40,818 bases of DNA, from assembly GCA_030065155.1 (NCBI GenBank), contig JASJDI010000016.1, forward strand, positions 1-40,818, written 5' to 3'. Source of the stretch: Xenococcaceae cyanobacterium MO_188.B29. GTDB lineage: Bacteria; Cyanobacteriota; Cyanobacteriia; Cyanobacteriales; Xenococcaceae. A program made the position numbers and the translations under genes. Below, piece by piece: positions 24,067 to 31,078 of the stretch. Positions within the stretch are counted from its first letter, which is position 1, and every line of letters begins with the position of its first letter. The notes under the pieces are model-generated. The model ran no database searches. It was not told the DNA's origin and saw only the letters and a program-made list of their open reading frames with translations.

Positions 24067-26793
24067 ATGGCAACTCACACTCACACCCAAAAACCTAGTT
24101 CTTCTTGGACTCCAGCAGCTACCAAAATTAAAGGCTTCACTGGCCCCCATCCGTTTCCTGACTTGGTCAAACCGAATTCCCAGTCAGTCTCCTCGAAGGA
24201 AATCCCTGCCTACTCCAGCAAGGCATTCGATCGGCTCAATGCCAATGTGATGGATACACTACAAGCCAAGGCGCAGGAGGAAGCCAATCTCAGACCTATC
24301 CCAGAAAAGGGTAAGGAAGACTTAGATTCCTCTCATGCTACAGAACTAGGTCAGGGGGAAAGTGAATTTTGGCAGCGAATTACTCGACAAGCAGTCAAGG
24401 CATCAGTTCCTAACGTGCAAGCGGATTTTGAAACTTTCTTAAATCGTGCTAGGGGAGGAGGTTCGCCTTTAGATAATGCTTTTCGAGCGAAAGTAGAACC
24501 TGCAATGGGAGAAGATTTTGGTGGGGTGAAGGTGCATACTAATGCTGAGGCAGATCGGTTAAGTCAGTCCATACAGGCGAAGGCGTTTACCACAGGGCAG
24601 GATATTTTCTTTCGGCAGGGGGAATATAATCCTGGAAGTCAGCAGGGAAAGGAGTTGTTGGCGCATGAGTCGACTCATGTGGTACAGCAAGAAGGGAAGC
24701 AATCCGCAATATTACCTATCAACGAGAAATTCCTTCAGTTTCAGCAAGACAGACCGCCAAGCAGATGGACGCCAGAGGGCAAGCCAGCAAAGCCAAAGAG
24801 CTTGCCTAATCAGCTTTACCGAATCATTGGTCCACAACGTCGACGAAACATCCCTATTAAGCAGCTACTTAGCAAAGTTGAACCACTACTCAAAGATAAA
24901 TCAAAGGCAGAGTTACAGAGTATCGAGAAAAATTACAACCATTTATATGGTTGGTTCATGATAGTTTCAAACGAGGATACACCATACGAGTGTTGGCACT
25001 TGGAAAAAAAAGGACAACCTTTATCACGACAAAGTCCTTTGAGAAAAGATCTTGAGAATGCTTTAAAAGGAAACGCTCAAGGCTTTATTGATACCCTTGA
25101 AAAAGCTACACGACTCAAGCCACTTTCCAAAAAAGAGTTTGCCAGTTCCCTTTTAAGTCCTAATCAAAGGAAGATGGCAATATCTCGGTCAAAAGGTAAT
25201 CGGAGGGTTCTTGCGAATTGGCTTTTTGAGGAAAAAACTTGGATTTATCTTGTCGCTAACGTTTCTGAATGGGCTCCGCACAAGGAAATGGGATTCTTTG
25301 AACTCCCAGGGAAAATGGAAAAGAGAGATTGGTCTCAAACGGTAGGAGATTGGCGAGAAGGCGATAAGAAATATCTTAGTCGTATTGAACGAAACATTGA
25401 ACAGGTTATAAAAACAATCAGGGATGGTCAAGCTTCTTTAATGAAATTAAGAGCTACAGGTGCTACTGCTGCTGATGTCGAGGGTCTTAAAAGAATTATA
25501 GGAACAGTGCTCTTAGGGTACCGAAACAAGTTGCGCCTGTTACGCAAAAAGACAAATCCATTCTTAGAAAAGCTCATTCCTATCAAGTTTATCTGGCAAC
25601 GCAAGACTCCTAAGAATAGCAATGAGCTACTACCCTCTGTCCAACGCAAATCTATTGATGGGATGTTGGCTAAGCTACACTTAAATGCTTCCATTCAAAC
25701 GGTCGAGGATATTGGACAGCAACTTCCACAAGTTATTCAACAGACTTTGGAAACTAGTGTACAGCCTAACATCAAGGTAACAGCTACGGGGGATCTACAT
25801 GAGCATAATACAGAACTGATAGTGGAGAATCTAAGCACCCAGGAGCAGGTTCTTACGTCTCAAATTGAACGGGTGCAAAGCAGCGCAGGTATTATTCAAA
25901 GAGACGCGCCTCCCCCAGGTCCTGAAATGATTACTAGACCACTTCCTGACGCTCGCGTTGGTATAAATCTGGTAAGCAAGATTTTCATATTAGGGCCACA
26001 AGGTGATCTTTACCTCAGACAAATGCGTGAGTACATCCAAAATACACTAAGAGTTCCGGCGGCAGAAGTGATGCTTGTTGGGGGTGTCAGGGAAATATTC
26101 CAGCACCTGCTTGGGCTGGAGCGAAATATTCGTGTAACCCGACTTATCATAGTAGCTCATGGTAGTCGAGGTAGGCAGGCGGCGTTAGGTGGTCGTGGCG
26201 GTCAAGTGCGAGGGCAACAAGGCTGGATTAGACCCCAAGATGTCATGACATTTGCACGAAGAGATCCATTAGCTGCGAGGGTACGTCGGGACGTTATGGC
26301 GAATGATGCGATGGTTGAATTCTGGGGCTGTAATATTGGTTCAGATGTGGCCGCATCTGGAGCATGGAGCACCGCTTTTGGGAGACGATTCAGAGCTCAG
26401 ACAGGAAGGATGGAAACTGGCACTCATAAGTATTATCGACCAGTTAGACGTGGTACGCCAGGTGCACAAAGAGTACGTGGGCAAAGAGGTTGGTGGCGTA
26501 GAGTTACCAACCTCGGCGAAGTACCTGCAGGGCTTCAACAGCATTTTAGGACTTGGCTCCTTCGCCTTTACCTTGAGTTGGCTGCCACCGGAGAAATCAG
26601 GGAAACGCGTCCCCCAAGAAACGAAGAGCGGAGATTTCAATATATGCGTAGCCTATTTGACCGCTCGAGGGGAGTAATTCGTTTTATGAAAATCACTGAG
26701 CGCACTTCGGGAAGAACCTTCCGACCTCGACAACAAGGGTGGCTTGACTTATGGCAAACAGAGCCCTTCAATCCTTTACGACTTACTGATTAG
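24067..26793 (+). CDS. large DUF4157 protein, candidate CIS effector with C-terminal His/Cys domain
   Basis: The protein is 908 residues. The eCIS core domain is near the N-terminus (about 125-210: VEPAMGEDFGGVKVHTNAEA, QDIFFRQGEYNPGSQQGKEL, HESTH at 200-204). A middle region of about 450 residues is unrecognised. A C-terminal domain (about 640-800) has LIIVAHGSRGRQAALGG with H698 and VEFWGCNIGSDVAASG with C755. This His/Cys arrangement with a following xxFGRRFRAQTG is like DUF4347 and related caspase-like domains, so a peptidase-type effector is plausible. A DUF4157 leader with a distinct C-terminal domain is the known pattern of eCIS cargo. The gene is richer in G+C than its surroundings, consistent with transfer. 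Substrate unknown. Confidence 0.72.
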   Translation: MATHTHTQKPSSSWTPAATKIKGFTGPHPFPDLVKPNSQSVSSKEIPAYSSKAFDRLNANVMDTLQAKAQEEANLRPIPEKGKEDLDSSHATELGQGESEFWQRITRQAVKASVPNVQADFETFLNRARGGGSPLDNAFRAKVEPAMGEDFGGVKVHTNAEADRLSQSIQAKAFTTGQDIFFRQGEYNPGSQQGKELLAHESTHVVQQEGKQSAILPINEKFLQFQQDRPPSRWTPEGKPAKPKSLPNQLYRIIGPQRRRNIPIKQLLSKVEPLLKDKSKAELQSIEKNYNHLYGWFMIVSNEDTPYECWHLEKKGQPLSRQSPLRKDLENALKGNAQGFIDTLEKATRLKPLSKKEFASSLLSPNQRKMAISRSKGNRRVLANWLFEEKTWIYLVANVSEWAPHKEMGFFELPGKMEKRDWSQTVGDWREGDKKYLSRIERNIEQVIKTIRDGQASLMKLRATGATAADVEGLKRIIGTVLLGYRNKLRLLRKKTNPFLEKLIPIKFIWQRKTPKNSNELLPSVQRKSIDGMLAKLHLNASIQTVEDIGQQLPQVIQQTLETSVQPNIKVTATGDLHEHNTELIVENLSTQEQVLTSQIERVQSSAGIIQRDAPPPGPEMITRPLPDARVGINLVSKIFILGPQGDLYLRQMREYIQNTLRVPAAEVMLVGGVREIFQHLLGLERNIRVTRLIIVAHGSRGRQAALGGRGGQVRGQQGWIRPQDVMTFARRDPLAARVRRDVMANDAMVEFWGCNIGSDVAASGAWSTAFGRRFRAQTGRMETGTHKYYRPVRRGTPGAQRVRGQRGWWRRVTNLGEVPAGLQQHFRTWLLRLYLELAATGEIRETRPPRNEERRFQYMRSLFDRSRGVIRFMKITERTSGRTFRPRQQGWLDLWQTEPFNPLRLTD

Positions 26794-26810
26794 CAGTGAT
26801 CGCCGATCTT

Positions 26811-26925
26811 GTAGGTTGGATTAAGGCAACGAAACCCAACAAACCAATACTTCCATCTGCTACACTCAATTGTGGAAAAACCAGTATATTTGATGTTGGG
26901 TTTCATTATCGTTCTACCCAACCTA
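26811..26925. repeat. palindromic interspersed repeat (GTAGGTTGG arms)
   Basis: TAGGTTGG (26812-26819) and GAAACCCAACA (26831-26841) recur in reverse complement as TGTTGGGTTTC (26894-26904) and CCAACCTA (26918-26925). The unit can fold into a long imperfect hairpin downstream of the effector gene. It begins after the same HIP1-like leader (GATCGCCGATCTTGTAG) seen in other repeats of this window and could also serve as a 3'-end signal. Confidence 0.55.
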
Positions 26926-27065
26926 TCATTGATGTTAAGTGTCCGCGCTTACCCTGTTCATTAAAACGAATCTGAGCAATGGGAATGGCTTGGTTTAGGG
27001 GAACAGTAGCAGACAGCGAAATATTAGTATATTGAAAGCTAATCAATATAATCAAGGCTAAACTT

Positions 27066-27329
27066 ATGACTATTATTTTAAAACCAGAACAAGAACAATT
27101 AATTCAAGCTAAAGTAAACAGTGGTAAATATACAACTGTTGATGAAGTTATTGCTGAAGCTTTGCAGTTGTTAGATGAAAGAGATAAACATTATCAAAAG
27201 TGGGTAGAAGATACTCGTGAAAAAGTAGCTGTAGGTTTAGCACAACTAGAAAGAGGTGAAGGTATTGAGGTACAAACTGTTATCAATAAGCTCAAAGAAA
27301 AAGTTCGCCAAGCCAAAGAAGGAACATAG
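27066..27329 (+). CDS. parD: ParD-type antitoxin
   Basis: The protein is 87 residues. The first ~45 (LKPEQEQLIQAKVNSGKYTT then VDEVIAEALQLLDERD) match ParD/CC2985-family ribbon-helix-helix antitoxins, and the rest is a helical, charged toxin-binding tail. It would dimerise, neutralise the ParE toxin and repress its own promoter. Its stop overlaps the toxin start by one base (TAGTG), the usual coupled arrangement. It is not linked in function to the CIS genes as far as can be seen. Confidence 0.9.
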   Translation: MTIILKPEQEQLIQAKVNSGKYTTVDEVIAEALQLLDERDKHYQKWVEDTREKVAVGLAQLERGEGIEVQTVINKLKEKVRQAKEGT

Positions 27330-27622
27330 TGAGCATTTGTCTAATTTCTCCAAAGGCAAGTCAAGATTTAGATGAAATTTTTGATTATTTTGCTAGTCGT
27401 AATGTAGATGCTGGCGAAAGATTTGTCATGGCTTTTGAGAAGAAATGCGAAAATTTATTACAATTTCCGAAGATGGGAAGGAGTTATAAAGACATTGAAC
27501 CTTCATTAAGAGGTATTCCTCTTGATAATTATATTATTCTCTATCGTTTAATAGATAATGGTGTTGAGATTGTGAGAGTAGTTAGCGGATATCGTAATTT
27601 AGAATATTTGTTTGAACGATAA
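27329..27622 (+). CDS. parE: ParE/RelE-superfamily toxin
   Basis: The protein is 97 residues, starting at a GTG that overlaps the antitoxin stop. ISPKASQDLDEIFDYFASRN, then the central FPKMGRSYKDIEPSLRGIPL and C-terminal YIILYRLIDNGVEIVRVVSG, match ParE toxins, which poison DNA gyrase; RelE-like mRNA cleavage is the alternative. All expected secondary-structure blocks are present and length is normal, so the toxin is probably intact. Confidence 0.9.
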   Translation: MSICLISPKASQDLDEIFDYFASRNVDAGERFVMAFEKKCENLLQFPKMGRSYKDIEPSLRGIPLDNYIILYRLIDNGVEIVRVVSGYRNLEYLFER

Positions 27623-27682
27623 GTCTATATCCAAAGATTTGACAATCATTGAGTAATCATTTTGCCACTTTATTAATTAAAA

Positions 27683-27801
27683 GTGCGATCGCCAATCTTA
27701 TAGCGACTGTCTTGATTGTCAAGGGATGCTCCGAATGGGTTTACTACGCGCACCGCGAAGCGGATCTCTTTGAGATCGCTGTTTGTCGGGAGTGCGATCG
27801 C
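27683..27801. repeat. 119-bp HIP1-bounded repeat, copy 1
   Basis: This unit starts with GTGCGATCGCCAATCTTATA and ends with GGGAGTGCGATCGC. It is nearly identical in the same orientation to 28551-28669. Inside are two small hairpins, CCGC-GAA-GCGG and GATCTC-TTTG-AGATC, so the transcript would be structured. The two copies bracket the DUF5615/DUF433 pair. Confidence 0.8.
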
Positions 27802-27851
27802 TTAAATTCTGGATAGATTAAGGCGATCGCCGTTTAGGACATTGTGCTTAT

Positions 27852-28187
27852 TTATAAATACTCAACACGCCCTACCATTTCCTCTGGCGTATAAACCTCA
27901 TAAATCAGAACCAGACTTTCAACGATCTGTCCAATTGAACGAGTTCCTTGCTTGCAGTAAGCAATACCAGGATGATTATTGGTACAACTCGCAATTTTCA
28001 GAAAATCATCATCTTGAGTGAAAAGCACTCGCTGTTCTTGACAAATAAAATTTAACTGTGCTTCATCGCTTTGAGTTCGTAACCCCACTTCAACGGTTGT
28101 CGTCACATCAATACTACGACGGCGCAACTCACGGGCAATAAGTAATTTCACCTGTTCGTCTAAGTGAAATCGAATCCGACTACTCAC
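27852..28187 (-). CDS. DUF5615 PIN-like toxin
   Basis: The protein is 111 residues with the DUF5615/Mut7-C-like PIN fold: FHLDEQVKLLIARELRRRSI at the N-terminus and VLFTQDDDFLKIA in the middle carry the acidic residues expected for a metal-dependent ribonuclease. DUF5615 proteins are nearly always paired with DUF433 proteins, as here, and the pair is regarded as a toxin-antitoxin-like module. The start overlaps the upstream antitoxin gene by eight bases. It lies between two direct copies of a 119-base repeat. Confidence 0.87.
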   Translation of the reverse strand: MSSRIRFHLDEQVKLLIARELRRRSIDVTTTVEVGLRTQSDEAQLNFICQEQRVLFTQDDDFLKIASCTNNHPGIAYCKQGTRSIGQIVESLVLIYEVYTPEEMVGRVEYL

Positions 28188-28500
28188 CCCGAATTGCTCT
28201 CAACCTTTCTTGCAAAGGAGAAGGAGGACTATTACGCTTCATTTCTTCTACTAACGCCTCACTTTCTGCTGTATGACGATCGATTTCTTCCCGATGATCG
28301 TAATAGTATGCCATTGCTGCATAAACTGCTGCTTTAGATAAATCATATTCAGACGCTATTTCTTCTAGAGATTCTCCCATCTCCAAATACATTTTTGCAA
28401 TAGCAGCAACAGTTATTCTTGTTCCAAAAATGCGGGGTTTACCACAACAATAGTCAGGATCTATGGCAATATACTCTTTACTTACCTGTTGAATAGGCAT
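28180..28500 (-). CDS. DUF433 antitoxin-like protein
   Basis: The protein is 106 residues. The DUF433 helix-turn-helix region is clear: YIAIDPDYCCGKPRIFGTRI, then IAKMYLEMGESLEEIASEYD and LSKAAVYAAMAYYYDHREEI. The family binds DNA and partners DUF5615 toxins. The C-terminal tail (NSPPSPLQERLRAIRGE) is probably the toxin-binding part. It is the first gene of the pair, and the eight-base overlap with the toxin suggests coupled translation. Confidence 0.88.
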   Translation of the reverse strand: MPIQQVSKEYIAIDPDYCCGKPRIFGTRITVAAIAKMYLEMGESLEEIASEYDLSKAAVYAAMAYYYDHREEIDRHTAESEALVEEMKRNSPPSPLQERLRAIRGE

Positions 28501-28550
28501 TTTTTTTGACTGGGATAAGGCAAAATTTTTACTCCTATTATACTAAAAAA

Positions 28551-28669
28551 GTGCGATCGCCAATCTTGTAGCGACTGTCTTGATTGTCAAGGGATGCTCC
28601 GAATCGCTCTACTACGCGCACCGCGAAGCGGATCTCTTCGAGATCGCTGTTTGTTGGGAGTGCGATCGC
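28551..28669. repeat. 119-bp HIP1-bounded repeat, copy 2
   Basis: This is the second direct copy of the unit at 27683-27801, differing by a small number of bases. It is followed by a few extra bases that complete a palindrome (see next entry). Hairpins CCGC-GAA-GCGG and GATCTC-TTCG-AGATC are conserved, and in this copy the second loop is a stable TTCG tetraloop. Confidence 0.8.
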
Positions 28670-28675
28670 ACTCCC
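28656..28675. terminator. 20-bp perfect palindrome at the response-regulator 3' end
   Basis: GGGAGTGCGA is followed directly by its reverse complement TCGCACTCCC, centred on HIP1. It lies five bases beyond the stop of the response regulator gene (minus strand). It could form a terminator-like hairpin, though without a clear T-run; it may equally be a by-product of HIP1 repeat structure. Confidence 0.4.
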
Positions 28676-28679
28676 AGAT

Positions 28680-29384
28680 TTATACGATATTTTTTTTGAG
28701 AGCCATAACAATAGCTTGAGTGCGATTTTTGACGCAAAACTTAGCAAAGATAGAACCAAGATGAGCCTTGACAGTAGCAATAGTTACATACAATTCTTGA
28801 GCAATTTCTTCGTTAGATAAACCTTGTATTAAGTATCCCAAAACATCTTTTTCTCTATGGGTGAGGTGATAATCATTTTTTGGGTGATTCTCTAAAGCTT
28901 CTAATTCACTAAAATTACTCAAATGATGATTAAAAGACATGAAAAAACCTGTTGCTGCTTCAGGAGGCAGATATATTTTTGAGTTAATTATAGTGTTAAT
29001 TGCTTCTAGGAGTTGACTAACAACATTAGGTTTAAAAATATATCCTTTTGCTCCTAAAGACATGGCTTGAAAAATTATTTCTTCTTCTTCATGAGCAGAT
29101 AAAATCAAAGTTTTTGTCTGAGAATTATTGTTTAATAAATACTTAAGAATATCCAGTCCACTTTCTTGCTGTAACTCTAAATCGAGTAGTAAAATTTGTG
29201 GCTGATATTTTTCTATTATTGACTTACCTTTAGCTATAGAATCAGTATCAGATATTATTTTAAAATTCAATAAATTATTTTGGTTATACAATTGCAATAG
29301 AGTTTTGATATTATTACGAAATTCATAATTATCATCAACAATCATTACTGAAATAGCATGTTTCTTTAACATTATAATCACCAC
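28680..29384 (-). CDS. NarL/LuxR-family response regulator
   Basis: The protein is 234 residues as called (GTG at 29384); an ATG at 29372 gives 230 and a more usual start (MLKKHAISVMIVDD). The receiver domain has the acidic pair in IVDDN and the phospho-acceptor D64 (numbered from the ATG) in LLLDLELQQESG, with the K in GYIFKP. A linker leads to a LuxR-type helix-turn-helix (LTHREKDVLGYLIQGLSNEE, IAQELYVTIATVKAHLGSIF). It is expected to be phosphorylated by the histidine kinase encoded 27 bases upstream and to act as a transcription factor. The nearby divergent region upstream of 31079 is an obvious candidate target (inference). Confidence 0.93.
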   Translation of the reverse strand: MVIIMLKKHAISVMIVDDNYEFRNNIKTLLQLYNQNNLLNFKIISDTDSIAKGKSIIEKYQPQILLLDLELQQESGLDILKYLLNNNSQTKTLILSAHEEEEIIFQAMSLGAKGYIFKPNVVSQLLEAINTIINSKIYLPPEAATGFFMSFNHHLSNFSELEALENHPKNDYHLTHREKDVLGYLIQGLSNEEIAQELYVTIATVKAHLGSIFAKFCVKNRTQAIVMALKKNIV

Positions 29385-29411
29385 CTTGATTCTACTCTTC
29401 AGAAAATCAGT

Positions 29412-30509
29412 TTAATTATTTTTAGGCAATACCAAAGAAATTTTTGTTCCGCCTTGAGAGATATTTTCTGCCCAAATATTGCCTTTGAGGTCTAAAATTA
29501 TTTTTTTAACAATAGTTAAACCTAATCCTTGTCCATTTTCTCGACGAGAATAAAAGGGTAAAAACATATTTTGTATATCTTCTGAAGATAAGCCACAACC
29601 TCGATCGCAGATACTAATTAAAATTTCTTCTTGAAAAGATTGCCAATGACAATCTATAGTTTCTCCCTCTGGAGAAAAATAAATGGCATTACTCAAAAGA
29701 TTGTCAAAAATCTGCTTTATTTTCAACTTATTTACTCTCAATAATATTGTTTGTTGAGGATATTTGACTTGAATTTTTTTATTGTTAATTAAATTTTCCA
29801 AGCCCTCAATACTTCCCTGCAAAATTTTTTTGATATCTTGAGTATTTTTCCGATCTTTGGCTTGCTTATGCAATTGGATAAAATTTCCTATATCTAAATT
29901 AAGATTAGTGATTTTATTTTTAATAGCTTCCGCTTGGGATTTACAGAAACTTGTTGTCGAACTTAAAAGAATAGTCTCAGCTATAATACTTATTTCTGCT
30001 AAAGGAGTTCTTAACTGGTGTCCCATTTGATAAAATAGGTCTTCTAGAAGTTTAAAATCATTTTCTTTTTGCTTATATTGATTGTCCAAAAATAAATACT
30101 GTTGCAATAATTGATTGTATATTTTAATAATTTGTTTTTGTTCCACAGATAAAGTACAATTGCGATCGCAAAAAAATATTAAATATCTGGAGTAGATATT
30201 ATTTTTGGTGATGAGAGATATATATCCTGATAAACTCGAATCAAAATAAATTTCTGATTCTGACTCATAAAAATCAAATTTAATATTTTTTACCAAACTA
30301 GAATTTATTTTATGCTGCCAAAAACTATTTGACCAACAAATAGCTTCAATAATATTTGGCGATCGATCTTGTTGATATACTAAAACACAACCACAAATAG
30401 CTAGCTGTTGCCTTATTTGTTTCCATATAAGCTCGATAAAGTTTTGTAAATCATCATCTTGACAATAATTCAATTTTGTAATTGAGTTAATTTTTTCCGA
30501 AGAAAACAT
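29412..30509 (-). CDS. soluble sensor histidine kinase
   Basis: The protein is 365 residues without membrane segments. The N-terminal ~145 residues look like a divergent GAF-type sensory domain (ISGCVLVYQQ-like strands; cysteines at several positions). The kinase core has the H-box MGHQLRTPLAEIS with H164, the N-box NLLSNAIYFSPEG, G1 in CDRGCGLS, the F-box region and G2 GQGLGLTIVKK. It is complete and should autophosphorylate. Together with the downstream NarL-type regulator it forms a two-component system that senses a cytosolic signal. It is divergent from the CHASE2 kinase and CIS genes, separated by 569 bases. Confidence 0.92.
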   Translation of the reverse strand: MFSSEKINSITKLNYCQDDDLQNFIELIWKQIRQQLAICGCVLVYQQDRSPNIIEAICWSNSFWQHKINSSLVKNIKFDFYESESEIYFDSSLSGYISLITKNNIYSRYLIFFCDRNCTLSVEQKQIIKIYNQLLQQYLFLDNQYKQKENDFKLLEDLFYQMGHQLRTPLAEISIIAETILLSSTTSFCKSQAEAIKNKITNLNLDIGNFIQLHKQAKDRKNTQDIKKILQGSIEGLENLINNKKIQVKYPQQTILLRVNKLKIKQIFDNLLSNAIYFSPEGETIDCHWQSFQEEILISICDRGCGLSSEDIQNMFLPFYSRRENGQGLGLTIVKKIILDLKGNIWAENISQGGTKISLVLPKNN

Positions 30510-31078
30510 TATATGAATACCTATATTTTTCGTATTTTCAATTTAAAATAGTATTTTTCTTAAATTCCCTAGAAAAATACTTATGATGTTTAAGGCTTAT
30601 GAGATTTAAGGGCCTCACAACTGGAGATTTCTCTCGACGAGCATTCAGCTTAAACATCCAGCATTGTAGGATAAATAATCCTCAGACACATTCTTTTTCT
30701 TCACTTCAAAATTATTCTTTAATTTTGAAGAACTTGTGAAGACAACTATAAATCTTTGAAAATTGATTGCAACCTTGGTGAAAAATGTTATGAAGGAAGA
30801 TTGAATCTAACTTTTAAATTTGCCCCTCAATAAAACTCCTAAAAAAGCAACAGACACCATTAAAACTTAACAATACTTAACTATTGTTAAAGATATTAAT
30901 TGCCTGAAGTAAATTGAATCTTAAAATAAAATTAATTGTATTTTATATTTAAGATAATAGTTTTAAATACAAACGCTATGCAATTTTAGAGTTTTAGAAC
31001 TAGCTGGATTATAAAAAATTGCTTTCCTCAAATTGTTGAATTTAAATATCATCTCAAACAGCTTGAGATGCTGCAAAC
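30510..31078. promoter_or_regulatory. long divergent promoter region before the kinase-CIS gene run
   Basis: No gene is visible in this AT-rich 569-base spacer, but it has three inverted repeats. GATGTTTAAG (30585-30594) pairs with CTTAAACATC (30649-30658). TTAACAATA (30867-30875) pairs with TATTGTTAA (30882-30890) around a 6-base centre, which suits a dimeric activator such as a LuxR-type regulator. CATCTCAA (31050-31057) pairs with TTGAGATG (31063-31070) next to the start codon. Promoters for both the two-component system and the CIS gene run must lie here. I cannot assign start sites. Confidence 0.45.
31050..31070 (+). promoter_or_regulatory. 5'-UTR hairpin over the ribosome-site position of the CHASE2 kinase
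   Basis: A perfect 8-base stem with a 5-base loop (ACAGC) ends eight bases before the ATG at 31079, exactly where a Shine-Dalgarno should be. No GGAGG-like sequence is otherwise present. It could lower translation or respond to a regulator; this is inference. Confidence 0.4.

Noticed and set aside
26303-26677. 124-codon frame within the effector gene
   Set aside because: Alternative frame of a G+C-rich coding region; no start signal and no recognisable domain.
27683-28669. CRISPR array
   Set aside because: Only two long copies with a two-gene insert and no regular short spacers; these are dispersed repeats.
30585-30658. Structured small RNA upstream of the histidine kinase
   Set aside because: A 10-base inverted repeat with a 54-base loop alone is not enough; no promoter or terminator pair supports a separate RNA gene.
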